Origin: Pseudomonas viridiflava
GTDB lineage: Bacteria > Pseudomonadota > Gammaproteobacteria > Pseudomonadales > Pseudomonadaceae
Assembly: GCF_900580675.1 (NCBI RefSeq)
Contig: NZ_UTBG01000062.1
Span: forward strand, 62,001 to 126,000
Reading direction: 5' to 3'
DNA: 64,000 nucleotides
The stretch's first letter is position 1. Each line of letters begins with the position of its first letter. The translations under genes and the position numbers were made by a program. Under the pieces are notes generated by a model. That model made no database searches, had not been told where the DNA came from, and saw only the letters and a program-made list of their open reading frames with translations. Shown here piece by piece: positions 55,111 through 63,952 of this stretch.

Positions 55111-57261
55111 TCACTTGCCGTGATCGAGTTGACGCAGCTTGCCAACCACCGCCGCCAACGCGCGCTCAAACAGTGGCCCATCATCCAGGGTGTGCAACCC
55201 GCCACGCTTGAACGCGTGCGCCAACTGGCGGGCGCTTCGCTCCAACACCTTGAGCCCCGTGTGGCTGACGAAAATATACTGGTTGGCCGGGGCCATGATC
55301 GCGGTAAGCCTGCAGCGCCGGGCAACGCCGGCAGCTTCCTGGAACACCATCCAGGCACCGACCCGCAGTTGATGGACCTTGAGCAGGTCCGGGTCATTGG
55401 CCGGCAGTTCCGGGGTTGAATCGGGCACCGCCGTGCTGAACACGAAGGGCTCGCGCACTTCGATCAGCTCATCGACGCCATCCGTCGCCTGCAGATGCAG
55501 GGCTTGCAGCCGGACAAAGAATTCACGGGTACTGAAGGGGTCGAACGCGGCGCTGGTCAAACCGTCGCGCAACGCTTTGAGCAACCCCGGCAGCTGTTCC
55601 AGCAAATGGCGCCCGGCTTCGGTTTCCTGTTCCAGGCTGACACTCCAGATCAACTCGTCCAGGGTGCGCAGCCCTGCCTGCCATTGAACCGACTGCTCAC
55701 CGTATTTGAGGCTGGCCAGCAACAGGACCTGGCTCCACGCCTGCTGCACAAATTGCACCACCGCCCGCGGCAGGGTCTTGCCCAACAGCCGCCGATTCAG
55801 CACATCCGCCACCCGCTCGCGGGCCGCTTCGGTGAGCTGGCGCGCTTGCTCGGCATCGCGGGTGTGCTGTTCAAGCAGCTCGCTGCGCCGCCGCTCATCG
55901 GCGGTAAACGCGCAGAGCTGTTCCAGCAGTTGGGCAAAAATCGCCGGATCTTCGACAAACTCGTTGAGCAAACGCTGCACCACCTGCTCGATGCGCAGGT
56001 ACAGGTTGTCGCGCTGGTAGTCGTCGCGCAAGCTCCAGCCCATGGCCGCGCCGGCGATTTCATTCAGCAGGCGCCGTGCCGGGTGGCCAGCACGACCGAA
56101 AAAACCTTTGTCCAGCACTGCCACTTTCAACATCGGAATCTGTAGACGACCGATCAAGGGCTTGAAAACATCAGGCACCGCAGGGTCGTTGAGGATGAAC
56201 TCGAACAACAGGGCGATCAGGTTGATCACGTCTTCGTCCGAATCCTCCACGACTCGCGACTTGCCACTCTTGACGCTGACGCGGGTGAGCAACTGCTCAA
56301 GCTGGTTGCGCAGGTCAAAATCGTCTTCAGCGTCCGGCTCCGGCACGTACTGCTGCAAATGGGAGAGCAGGCGCACCAGATCGCGCGTGGCGATGGGCTG
56401 GGGTTCGGCGCTGGCTTCGAGGGTCGGCGCCACGCTGCCGCGCAGGGGCGCCAGCCACACTTGCAAGGCAGCGAAGGCTTCCTGGCCGTTTTCGTCGACG
56501 GGCTGCTCGGCACTCGGTTGCGTTTGCTCGCTCGACTGCTCACGGGCAGCGCGCCCACCAGGGCGGCGCGAGGGCACGACTTTAAGCTCGGGCAACACGC
56601 CCGTCGCGATCAGCAATTGATTGGCTTCGCCGTACAGCTGGTCGGCGTCGCTGAGTACGTATTTTTCAAACAGCTTGAGCATGATCAGTTTGACGCGGAT
56701 CTCCACGCCCAGGCTGCGCCCCGCCCGCAGGAAAAACTCGCACAACAGCGCAGGGCCCAGGGGGTTCTCGCGATCATCCAGATGATTGCCCAGCAACGCG
56801 CTGAAGCGGGCGGTGAGTTGCCCCAAGGCCACGCCGTCGCGGTGGCGCACCCGGCCAAGCATGGCTTCCAGCGCCACGGCCTTTTCCAGAGCATCGGTGG
56901 ATGTGCCGAGCGCGGCGTCATAGGACACCACCGGCACCCATTGCAATTCGCCTCGCTCCGCCTGGCCGAGAGAGGCAAAGGCTTCGAACAGCCGCTCCAT
57001 GAACACGCGCTCGAAATTCTTGCGCTTGAGGCGCAGGTCGCGCATGGCTTCAAAGAAAATATGGTGGTCGACGGTGCTGCGGGCCTTGTCGGCCATTTCG
57101 AACAGCGTGTCGTCGGCGTTATCGAACAGCTCCTGCAGACCCTGCTGCAACTGTTGCGCAGCCTTGTCGCGGACCTGCAGCAATACCACCGGCAGTCGGG
57201 CGAGCGGCGATGGCGTGGCCTGTGCCTTGTAGATTGGCACCACCTTTCCGTCATTGTGCAT
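55111..57261 (-). CDS. DUF1631 family protein
   Basis: A 716-residue cytoplasmic protein of the DUF1631 family (sometimes labelled thymidine phosphorylase in databases, which the sequence does not support). It is helical and Gln/Leu-rich, without membrane segments or signal. A Ser/Glu-rich low-complexity part (~235-265, REQSSEQTQPSAEQPVDENG) separates N- and C-terminal halves. AGGAGG stands at ideal distance from ATG 57261. It is upstream of ampD in the same direction (61-base gap) and divergent from nadC, a placement kept in P. aeruginosa (PA4523). Function unknown to me. Confidence 0.85.
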   Translation of the reverse strand: MHNDGKVVPIYKAQATPSPLARLPVVLLQVRDKAAQQLQQGLQELFDNADDTLFEMADKARSTVDHHIFFEAMRDLRLKRKNFERVFMERLFEAFASLGQAERGELQWVPVVSYDAALGTSTDALEKAVALEAMLGRVRHRDGVALGQLTARFSALLGNHLDDRENPLGPALLCEFFLRAGRSLGVEIRVKLIMLKLFEKYVLSDADQLYGEANQLLIATGVLPELKVVPSRRPGGRAAREQSSEQTQPSAEQPVDENGQEAFAALQVWLAPLRGSVAPTLEASAEPQPIATRDLVRLLSHLQQYVPEPDAEDDFDLRNQLEQLLTRVSVKSGKSRVVEDSDEDVINLIALLFEFILNDPAVPDVFKPLIGRLQIPMLKVAVLDKGFFGRAGHPARRLLNEIAGAAMGWSLRDDYQRDNLYLRIEQVVQRLLNEFVEDPAIFAQLLEQLCAFTADERRRSELLEQHTRDAEQARQLTEAARERVADVLNRRLLGKTLPRAVVQFVQQAWSQVLLLASLKYGEQSVQWQAGLRTLDELIWSVSLEQETEAGRHLLEQLPGLLKALRDGLTSAAFDPFSTREFFVRLQALHLQATDGVDELIEVREPFVFSTAVPDSTPELPANDPDLLKVHQLRVGAWMVFQEAAGVARRCRLTAIMAPANQYIFVSHTGLKVLERSARQLAHAFKRGGLHTLDDGPLFERALAAVVGKLRQLDHGK

Positions 57262-57472
57262 CCTGGCCTCCTGAAACGGCGGTATTGGGTTGGTCAAGAA
57301 TCGATCACAAGCCTGTTTGGACTATGGATAACCGGTTATTGCCAGGACGTCAAAGCTATGACGCCAATTGCAAGGCGCGAGATTATCTTGCAAATGAGGG
57401 GGGTTGCGCCAGCAAACTCTGCCGTTGCGCTGTAAATCAGCGTTGAGTGTGGGTTCAGGCCCGCACTGCCCC

Positions 57473-57478
57473 TATAAT
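57473..57478 (+). promoter_or_regulatory. -10 element of nadC
   Basis: A perfect TATAAT 27 bases before the nadC ATG. No good -35 at 16-18 bases; TTGAGT at 57443 is too far. Confidence 0.5.
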
Positions 57479-57505
57479 CGGGACACTTTGTTTGTGGAGC
57501 CTGTT

Positions 57506-58354
57506 ATGCCGAATCTCCGTCTTGCCGACCTCACCGCCGAAATCGAAGCCAACGTGCGCCGTGCACTGCTGGAAGACATCGGCAGCGGCGACATCACTGC
57601 GCAATTGATCCCGGCCGAACGGCTGGCCACAGCCGCCATCATTACCCGCGACAGCGCCGTCATTGCCGGCACTGCCTGGGTCGACGCGGTATTCCGCCAG
57701 CTCGACCCACGCGTGGCGGTGCACTGGCAGGTGGCCGATGGCGAGCGCGTCAGCCCCAATCAGGTGTTGTTTCGCCTCGAAGGCCCCGCGCGCTCGCTGC
57801 TCAGTGGCGAACGTTGCGCGCTGAATTTCCTGCAGTTGCTGTCAGGCGTCGCCACACGCGCCCAGTACCTGGCAGACTTTGTCGCCAGCACTCAGGTCAA
57901 GCTGTTGGATACCCGCAAAACCCTGCCTGGCCTGCGTCTGGCGCAGAAGTACGCGGTAACCTGCGGCGGTTGCCACAACCACCGTATCGGGTTGTATGAC
58001 GCGTTCCTGATCAAGGAAAACCATATCGCCGCCTGCGGGGGCATTGCCCAAGCCATTACAGCCGCGCACAAGATCGCTCCGGGCAAACCGGTGGAAATCG
58101 AAGTGGAAAGCCTGGAGGAATTGCGCGAAGCACTGGCGGCAGGCGCCGACATCATCATGCTCGATGAGTTGAGCCTGGACGATATGCGTGAAGCCGTACG
58201 CCTGAACGGTGGCAAGGCCAAGCTGGAGGCCAGCGGCGGGATCAACGAAAGTACCCTGCTGCCCATCGCGGAAACCGGGGTGGACTATATCTCCATCGGT
58301 GCGATGACCAAGGATGTGAAGGCGGTGGACCTGTCGATGCGCCTGAGTATATGA
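57506..58354 (+). CDS. nadC: Nicotinate-nucleotide pyrophosphorylase (quinolinate phosphoribosyltransferase)
   Basis: Makes nicotinate mononucleotide from quinolinate and PRPP in NAD synthesis. 282 residues, family length. Marks: [16 protein letters not shown] near 20, [17 protein letters not shown] near 135, [16 protein letters not shown] near 160, and [20 protein letters not shown] near 245. ATG 57506 is chosen over a 34-codon upstream extension that would cross the TATAAT. Divergent from the DUF1631 gene. Confidence 0.97.
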   Translation: MPNLRLADLTAEIEANVRRALLEDIGSGDITAQLIPAERLATAAIITRDSAVIAGTAWVDAVFRQLDPRVAVHWQVADGERVSPNQVLFRLEGPARSLLSGERCALNFLQLLSGVATRAQYLADFVASTQVKLLDTRKTLPGLRLAQKYAVTCGGCHNHRIGLYDAFLIKENHIAACGGIAQAITAAHKIAPGKPVEIEVESLEELREALAAGADIIMLDELSLDDMREAVRLNGGKAKLEASGGINESTLLPIAETGVDYISIGAMTKDVKAVDLSMRLSI

Positions 58355-58360
58355 GGGGTG

Positions 58361-58392
58361 GGTGCAGGCGCGAGTCAGCTCGCTCCTGCACC
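58361..58392. terminator. Hairpin between convergent nadC and small DUF6388-like gene
   Basis: GGTGCAGG-C-GCGAG (58361-58374) pairs with CTCGC-T-CCTGCACC (58379-58392), one mismatch. No T run on either side, so a REP-like or Rho-assisted end is possible. Confidence 0.55.
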
Positions 58393-58402
58393 GGGTACGC
58401 GC

Positions 58403-58708
58403 TTAAACGACCAAGTCATTCATCTCGCAATACTCTTGCCATTCGACCCCCAACACCTCGGCTGCCTCTTTGTGCAAGGCCAGCCGTGCCGCCTCGAATT
58501 CTTCCGGCGTGGACGTGTACTTGAGGGTCAGCTCCCAGGGCTGATAGCCCTGGCTCTCGGCCTCGTCCTCGAATGCCCACTGGATCTGGTCGCGCTGATC
58601 ATCGGCGCTCAGGTCTTTGATCTCTTCTTTAAGCTGCGGCGTGTCCTCGAGGTATTTGTCGAGAGCTGCTTGGTGCCGAACTTCCTGGGTCATTTCTGTC
58701 GTGGTCAT
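58403..58708 (-). CDS. Small conserved protein (DUF6388-like)
   Basis: A 101-residue acidic cytoplasmic protein, helical by composition (QAALDKYLEDTPQLKEEIKD, WAFEDEAESQGYQPWELTLK, EFEAARLALHKEAAEVLGVE). It resembles the Pseudomonas proteins called DUF6388, an attribution from memory. No catalytic motif, signal or membrane segment. Single gene between nadC and tRNA-Thr. Function unknown. Confidence 0.65.
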   Translation of the reverse strand: MTTTEMTQEVRHQAALDKYLEDTPQLKEEIKDLSADDQRDQIQWAFEDEAESQGYQPWELTLKYTSTPEEFEAARLALHKEAAEVLGVEWQEYCEMNDLVV

Positions 58709-58837
58709 GTTTGTTCTCTTAGATCTAGGAATGGGGATGCATCTGGATCATCAAGGTTGCTCAGATACAAAAGAGCGGGCACGAATGCCGACTCGCCTGG
58801 CCTTCAGAACCATTCTGGGATCATCTGAAAACGGTGC

Positions 58838-58879
58838 TGCCTTTGAAGCGTTGCCTTTGAAACATTGCCCTTAAAAAAC
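58838..58879. repeat. Three imperfect 14-base tandem repeats
   Basis: TGCCTTTGAAGCGT, TGCCTTTGAAACAT and TGCCCTTAAAAAAC in tandem, in the 181-base gap between the DUF6388-like gene and tRNA-Thr. The gap otherwise holds nothing I recognise. Confidence 0.6.
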
Positions 58880-58889
58880 GAGTGCCTAA

Positions 58890-58962
58890 TGCCCGAGACA
58901 GGAATCGAACCTGCGACCTTCGCGTTACGAGTGCGCTGCTCTACCGGCTGAGCTACACGGGC
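58890..58962 (-). tRNA. tRNA-Thr (anticodon CGT)
   Basis: Full cloverleaf: acceptor GCCCGTG/CTCGGGC (one T-T mismatch), D-arm GCTC...GAGC, anticodon loop CTCGTAA with anticodon CGT, T-arm GCAGG-TTCGATT-CCTGT, discriminator A at 58890. CCA is not encoded. The base pair below the anticodon loop is A-C, not A-T. It lies downstream of the glycosyltransferase gene, as tRNA-Thr does near pilA in P. aeruginosa. Confidence 0.93.
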
Positions 58963-59011
58963 GGTGGACTAAAGCTAGCACCGCATCGGGCGTGCGGCAA
59001 CTTGCGGGCCG

Positions 59012-60412
59012 TCAGCGGGCAATCACCCCCTGGGCCCAGAAGCGTGGTTGCAGATGATGGCCATGTGCGTCCAGGTACTGCTGCTGGGCTTGCTGGATAT
59101 GGGGCACATCGCGCACCGCGATCATGATCAATAGACCAACGGCCAACACACTCATTAGTTTCCAGGCAAACCATGCCGCCGGCAGCGCTGCGGTCGTCGG
59201 GCTTTGCCACGCATGCAGCGCCAGCAGCCAGCCCACCACCAGCGCCAGCCAGACCTGGGAATTGGGCATCACCATCACCCCGTCGACCATCGACTGCACC
59301 AGTGCACCCACCAGCGCCGCAAACAGGCACAGCCGAAGCAGGTCGGCACGCTCGGTAACCAACGCACGTTCGCGCAGTACACCGAATGTAGCCCACCCGC
59401 CCCGCCATGCCAGAGCCGCGACACATAAGGCCGATGGCACACCCCATTCACTGGCCCATTGCAGGATGGCCTGGTGGGGGTGGGTAGCAATGTCATTGGC
59501 AATATCGGCGAAATGCATCGGCCCGAAGCCCAGCCATGGACGCTCCACGATCATATGCCACGCCTGCCACCAGATCGGGCCACGGCCGGACAGCGAGGTG
59601 GTGAGACGGTCACTGGCGCCGTTGGCTATCTGGATTCCCAGGTAATCCGCCACTAGCGTGAATATCAGCCAGTACAGCAGCAATCCGCCCAGCATTGCGG
59701 CCAGTTGCCAACCCAGCCAGCGCCGCCCTCCAGCCCCCAGCGTCGCCAACACAACACCCGCCGCCGCCATTCCAAGCCAGGTGCCGCGTGTGCCGCCGCT
59801 GATCGCGATCAACCACCAGACGCACAGCAACGCAAACACCGCACCTCGCAGGGGGCGGGAGGTTCTGGGGAGCAACAGGGGAAGCGCCAGCAATGGCAGG
59901 GTGAACGTCTGGAACTGGCCGTAAAAGCGTTTGTTGGAGAAGCCGGACAACAACAGGTCCGGGTCCAGTGTCAGCTGTCCACTGGTGAATGCCAGCGCAG
60001 CGGCGTACAGGTATTGGGTGGATTTGATCAGGCACAGCCCCACCACGATGAAGATCAATACCCGATCCAGACGCTCGCCGCCTTGACGACGAAGCACGGC
60101 AAACGCCATTGCGATTGCCCCGCAACCGACAAACACGGCGACTTCGGCAAACGCCCAAAGCGGCTGGTGGGCCAGCGCCGAAGACACCAGCCCCAGCCCG
60201 ATGATCAACCCGAGCCCCAGCGCGGTAGGCCGGTCAACCACACGCCCTGCTGGGGTGACCGACAGCCCATACAGCACGGCGCAAAACGCGATAGCAATCT
60301 GCATCGCCCGTTGCAGGTCATGCCCACCGAAGGGGGCACACACCCCGACAGCCAATAAGCACACTACGGCTACCAGAAAAACATTGCCGCGCTGCTGTAT
60401 GGATAACGACAT
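59012..60412 (-). CDS. O-antigen-ligase-like (Wzy_C) protein, putative pilin glycosyltransferase
   Basis: A 466-residue inner-membrane protein with 10-12 helices and a Wzy_C (PF04932-like) core. The long periplasmic loop after ~285 holds RGPIWWQAWHMIVERPWLGF and the HPHQAILQWASEWGVPSA stretch, with the His typical of O-oligosaccharyltransferases (PglL/TfpO) and WaaL. Position 35 bases downstream of pilA and before tRNA-Thr is that of tfpO (pilO) in group I P. aeruginosa strains, so transfer of a glycan to pilin is the best guess. The pilin here lacks the C-terminal Ser used by TfpO, so the target site is open. A free O-antigen ligase is the alternative. Confidence 0.82.
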   Translation of the reverse strand: MSLSIQQRGNVFLVAVVCLLAVGVCAPFGGHDLQRAMQIAIAFCAVLYGLSVTPAGRVVDRPTALGLGLIIGLGLVSSALAHQPLWAFAEVAVFVGCGAIAMAFAVLRRQGGERLDRVLIFIVVGLCLIKSTQYLYAAALAFTSGQLTLDPDLLLSGFSNKRFYGQFQTFTLPLLALPLLLPRTSRPLRGAVFALLCVWWLIAISGGTRGTWLGMAAAGVVLATLGAGGRRWLGWQLAAMLGGLLLYWLIFTLVADYLGIQIANGASDRLTTSLSGRGPIWWQAWHMIVERPWLGFGPMHFADIANDIATHPHQAILQWASEWGVPSALCVAALAWRGGWATFGVLRERALVTERADLLRLCLFAALVGALVQSMVDGVMVMPNSQVWLALVVGWLLALHAWQSPTTAALPAAWFAWKLMSVLAVGLLIMIAVRDVPHIQQAQQQYLDAHGHHLQPRFWAQGVIAR

Positions 60413-60447
60413 CGGCCACCTCTACGTCCGTGTGGATGGTTTAGCAG

Positions 60448-60861
60448 TTATGCGCCGCCTGCGCCGCAACCCTTGGTTGCGTATTTTTCTTCAGCGGTTG
60501 TGGTGCATTTCCAGCCGCTGGTGGCGCTGCGCGTCAGGCTGATGGTCTTGCCCAGTACAGGTGCCGGCGCGTCGAGTATTTCGCAGTTGATGGAACCCGC
60601 GCCGGTAGTGACGTCGCCTGCCACGTCGATCTTGCAGTTGGCCGTCGGGCTGGTGCCGCCGATTAATGCCAGCGTGGGCACGGTGCCCTCGTTGAGGGTG
60701 CTTTCGTACCCGGCTTTCAACGCGGAAACTTCAGCCAGGCCCGCGGTGAACTTGGCCTTGGCCTGGTGGGTGGTGTACATGGGCAGGCCGATGGTGGCCA
60801 AAATGCCGATGATTGCCACGACGATCAACAACTCGATCAGGGTAAAGCCTTTCTGACGCAT
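60448..60861 (-). CDS. pilA: Type IV major pilin PilA
   Basis: Prepilin of 137 residues. A short leader MRQKG is cut before Phe; E5 of the mature form and the hydrophobic helix FTLIELLIVVAIIGILAT follow. The C-terminal disulfide-bound loop is delimited by C119 and C132, and a second Cys pair (C76, C93) may form another bond. It ends GCGAGGA with no C-terminal Ser. ATG 60861 with GGAGAG upstream; an in-frame GTG three codons earlier is less likely. Divergent from pilC-pilD; PilD in the next operon would process it. Confidence 0.93.
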   Translation of the reverse strand: MRQKGFTLIELLIVVAIIGILATIGLPMYTTHQAKAKFTAGLAEVSALKAGYESTLNEGTVPTLALIGGTSPTANCKIDVAGDVTTGAGSINCEILDAPAPVLGKTISLTRSATSGWKCTTTAEEKYATKGCGAGGA

Positions 60862-61063
60862 CACATTCACTCTCCAGAATAGATCTCATGACAGGGCGCA
60901 TCCTGCACCCCGTATTGTGCAGCGGCGCCAGTGTACTCATCCGCACGCGGTCAATCGCGTACAAGACGCACATTCTGACATTTTATCCTGGCCCACCCGC
61001 CTGCCCGATTCCGTCACCTGACTAAGCTATAAATCTTCGACGACCTGTGTGCGGAACCGCGAC

Positions 61064-62272
61064 ATGACCAACGCTTCGACGATTTACGCCTGGGAAGGCA
61101 TCAACCGCAAAGGACGCAAAGTGTGCGGGCAAACCAGCGGGCACAGCCCTGCCATGGTCAAGGCGCAGCTGCGCCAACAAGGCATCAGCCCTGGCCGCGT
61201 GCACAAGAAATCATCGCTGCTGCCAAGCCTCGCCCCGCCGATAAAAAGCGCGGACATCACCCTGTTCACCCGCCAACTGGCCACGCTGCTGAAGGCGGGT
61301 ATTGCGCTGCTGCAGGCCTGCGACATCATCGGCGAAGGCTTCGAAAACCGCTCCATGCGTGAGCTGGTACTGGGCTTGAAACTGCAGATCGCCGCCGGCA
61401 TCAGCCTGACCGAAGCGTTGCGTAAACAGCCGCGCTACTTCGATGATTTATATTGCAACCTGGTGGCAGCCGGCGAACAGGCGGGAGCGCTTGAGACGCT
61501 GCTAGAGCGCGTGGCGCTCCACCGCGAAAAGAGCGAACAGCTCAGAACCCGAATCAAGAAGGCCATGACCTACCCTGTCGCAGTCCTGATAATTGCAGGC
61601 CTCGTCACGGGCGTACTGCTGGTGCATGTGGTGCCGCAGTTCCAGACCCTGTTCGCCGGGGTCGACGGCCAGTTGCCCGGCTTCACCTTGCAGGTCATCG
61701 CCCTGTCCGAATTCCTCCAGCATGCCTGGTGGATGCTGGCGGTCGGCCTGGCCGCGGGTGCCCTGGGGCTGTGCCACGCCTATCACGCCTCGCCGGTTTT
61801 TCGTTATTGGCTTGACGTCGGTTTGTTGAAAACGCCCCTGGCAGGCAAACTGCTGCACAAATCGGCCGTTGCGCGCTTCGCCCGCACGCTTTCAACCACC
61901 TTTGCCGCCGGTGTACCGCTGGTGCAAGCGCTGGGTTGCGTGGCCGGCGCCGCAGGGTCAGGGCCGTTCAAACAGGCAATCGAGCATATGCGACATGATG
62001 TATCTACCGGCATGCAGTTGAATCACTCAATGGCCGCCAGCGGCCTGTTCCCCGGCATGGCGATTCAGATGACGGCCATCGGCGAAGAGTCCGGCACGCT
62101 GGACAGAATGCTGGAAAAAGTCGCCAGTCATTACGAAGCCGCGGTGGACGACCAGGTCGATAACCTCACAAGTTTGATGGAGCCGTTGCTCATGGTGGTG
62201 CTGGGGGGCATCGTCGGGGCACTGGTGATTGCCATGTACCTGCCGGTTTTCCAGTTGGGGAGTGCATTTTGA
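61064..62272 (+). CDS. pilC: Type IV pilus inner-membrane platform protein PilC
   Basis: Polytopic T2SF-family protein, 402 residues, two GspF-like domains (~60-185 and ~265-390). Marks: YAWEGINRKGRKVCGQ at the start, TLFTRQLATLLKAGIALLQA (~64-84), FARTLSTTFAAGVPLVQALG (~270-290) and AIGEESGTLDRMLEKVASHYE. It anchors the assembly motor. ATG 61064 is chosen by homology; no good Shine-Dalgarno is visible and GTG 61049 is possible. pilB, normally directly upstream, is missing. Confidence 0.93.
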   Translation: MTNASTIYAWEGINRKGRKVCGQTSGHSPAMVKAQLRQQGISPGRVHKKSSLLPSLAPPIKSADITLFTRQLATLLKAGIALLQACDIIGEGFENRSMRELVLGLKLQIAAGISLTEALRKQPRYFDDLYCNLVAAGEQAGALETLLERVALHREKSEQLRTRIKKAMTYPVAVLIIAGLVTGVLLVHVVPQFQTLFAGVDGQLPGFTLQVIALSEFLQHAWWMLAVGLAAGALGLCHAYHASPVFRYWLDVGLLKTPLAGKLLHKSAVARFARTLSTTFAAGVPLVQALGCVAGAAGSGPFKQAIEHMRHDVSTGMQLNHSMAASGLFPGMAIQMTAIGEESGTLDRMLEKVASHYEAAVDDQVDNLTSLMEPLLMVVLGGIVGALVIAMYLPVFQLGSAF

Positions 62273-63135
62273 ACCTGCTGTTCAGTGAGTACCCCTGGGC
62301 TTTTGTGGCGATGGCTTCGGTGCTGGGGCTGATCGTCGGCAGCTTTCTCAATGTGCTGGTGTGGCGCCTGCCGAAAATACTCGACCGCGAATGGCGCGCC
62401 CAGGCCCATGAAGTGCTCGGTCTGCCTGCCGAACCTGCCACGCCCACCTACAACCTGATGCACCCCAACTCGTGCTGCCCGCATTGCGATCATCCGATCC
62501 GCCCATGGGAAAATATCCCGCTGCTCAGCTACCTGTGGCTCAGGGGCCGTTGTGCCCACTGCCAGGGCGCGATCAGCCCCCGCTACCCGTTCACCGAGCT
62601 GGCCTGTGCCTTGATTTCCGCTTTGGTGGCCTGGCATTTCGGTTTCGGCTGGCAAGCCGCTGCGTTGATGCTGGTGAGCTGGGGGTTGTTGGCGATGAGC
62701 CTGATCGACATAGACCACCAGCTGCTGCCGGACGTGCTGGTGCTGCCGCTGCTCTGGCTGGGGCTGATCGTCAATGGCTTCGGGCTGTTCACCACCCTGC
62801 CTGATGCGCTGTGGGGCGCAGTGATCGGCTACCTGAGCCTGTGGACAGTGTTCTGGCTGTTCAAATTGATCACCGGCAAGGACGGCATGGGCCACGGCGA
62901 CTTCAAGTTACTGGCGCTGCTCGGGGCCTGGGGCGGCTGGCAGGTACTGCCGATGACGCTGTTCATGTCATCCCTGGTCGGGGTGTTTATGGGGGTGATT
63001 CTGCTGCGCTTGCGCAAGGCCCAAGCATCGACGCCCATGCCGTTTGGTCCGTATCTGGCGATTGCCGGCTGGATTGCATTGCTCTGGGGTGGTCAAATAA
63101 CCGACTTCTATTTGCAGTCTGTCGGTTTCAAATGA
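62269..63135 (+). CDS. pilD: Prepilin leader peptidase / N-methyltransferase PilD
   Basis: Inner-membrane aspartyl protease that cuts prepilin leaders and methylates the new N-terminus; it also serves type II secretion pseudopilins. 288 residues, about eight helices. The cytoplasmic zinc-type Cys set is C70, C73, C95 and C98. Catalytic aspartates are in SLIDIDHQ (D147/D149) and GHGD (D211). TTG start at 62269 overlaps the pilC stop and has GGGGAG 7 bases before. Confidence 0.96.
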   Translation: MNLLFSEYPWAFVAMASVLGLIVGSFLNVLVWRLPKILDREWRAQAHEVLGLPAEPATPTYNLMHPNSCCPHCDHPIRPWENIPLLSYLWLRGRCAHCQGAISPRYPFTELACALISALVAWHFGFGWQAAALMLVSWGLLAMSLIDIDHQLLPDVLVLPLLWLGLIVNGFGLFTTLPDALWGAVIGYLSLWTVFWLFKLITGKDGMGHGDFKLLALLGAWGGWQVLPMTLFMSSLVGVFMGVILLRLRKAQASTPMPFGPYLAIAGWIALLWGGQITDFYLQSVGFK

Positions 63136-63755
63136 CCACTTCTGTTGCAACACCCTGGATTCTTGGCCTGACTGGCGGCATCGGCAGCGGTAAAAGCGCG
63201 GCGGCCCAGCACTTCACTGACCTGGGCATTGACCTGGTCGACGCCGATCACGCTGCGCGCTGGGTGGTCGAGCCTGGCCGGCCGGCACTGGCACGTATCG
63301 CCGAGCATTTTGGTGCCGGCGTCTTGCGGCCTGACGGCCAGCTGGACCGCGCAGCGTTGCGCAAGCTGATCTTTGAAGTACCCGAGGAGCGCCGCTGGCT
63401 GGAAGCCTTGCTGCACCCGCTGATCGGCGAGGAAATCCGCGACCATCTGGCCCGCGCCCGATCGCCCTACGCGATCCTGGTGTCACCGCTGCTGATCGAA
63501 TCCGGCCAGTACAGCATGACCCAGCGCATCCTGGTGATCGACGTGCCGCAATCGCTGCAGATTCAGCGTACCCTGCAGCGCGACGGCATCAGCGAACAGC
63601 AAGTGCAGGCGATCCTCAAGGCACAGTCCAGCCGCGAAGACCGCCTGAACCATGCCGATGACGTTCTGGTCAACGACAAGGACCTCGCCTGGCTGCACAG
63701 CGAGGTCGAGCGACTGCACCACTTTTACCTTACTTTGCGTGGAGGCCGATCATGA
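63132..63755 (+). CDS. coaE: Dephospho-CoA kinase
   Basis: Last step of coenzyme A synthesis (phosphorylates the 3'-OH of dephospho-CoA), 207 residues. P-loop [11 protein letters not shown] (12-22); [17 protein letters not shown] holds the catalytic Asp; the lid is [17 protein letters not shown] overlaps the pilD stop (ATGA). It is open far upstream in frame inside pilD, but the P-loop position fixes the start. Confidence 0.97.
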   Translation: MTTSVATPWILGLTGGIGSGKSAAAQHFTDLGIDLVDADHAARWVVEPGRPALARIAEHFGAGVLRPDGQLDRAALRKLIFEVPEERRWLEALLHPLIGEEIRDHLARARSPYAILVSPLLIESGQYSMTQRILVIDVPQSLQIQRTLQRDGISEQQVQAILKAQSSREDRLNHADDVLVNDKDLAWLHSEVERLHHFYLTLRGGRS

Positions 63756-63952
63756 GCCAACCTATGACCGTCGACTGTCCAACCTGCGGTGCACCCGTGG
63801 AATGGAAAACAGACAACGCCAACCGGCCGTTCTGCTCGGACCGTTGCAAACTCATCGACCTGGGCGCCTGGGCATCGGAAGAACACAAGATTCCGGTCAG
63901 CCCGGATGCCGAGGACGAGCTGTTCTCCGAAGACCTACCGCCGCGCCACTAA
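63752..63952 (+). CDS. yacG: DNA gyrase inhibitor YacG (zinc-binding)
   Basis: A 66-residue zinc-finger protein with Cys4 site C9, C12, C28 and C32 (CPTCG...FCSDRCK) and the family's [16 protein letters not shown]. In E. coli it binds GyrB and blocks DNA binding. Overlaps coaE by 4 bases (ATGA). Last gene of pilC-pilD-coaE-yacG. Confidence 0.96.
   Translation: MSQPMTVDCPTCGAPVEWKTDNANRPFCSDRCKLIDLGAWASEEHKIPVSPDAEDELFSEDLPPRH

Noticed and set aside
58838..58879. Short tandem repeats considered as a CRISPR or plasmid iteron
   Set aside because: Only three imperfect 14-base units without spacers, and no cas or rep gene nearby.
58890..58962. tRNA-Thr as an integration site of a genomic island
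   Set aside because: No integrase, no repeated tRNA end and no composition change on either side; the flanking order follows the conserved chromosome.
60871..61063. Degraded pilB between pilA and pilC
   Set aside because: The gap is too short for a remnant, and no Walker A-like or GspE-like stretch is visible in any frame.
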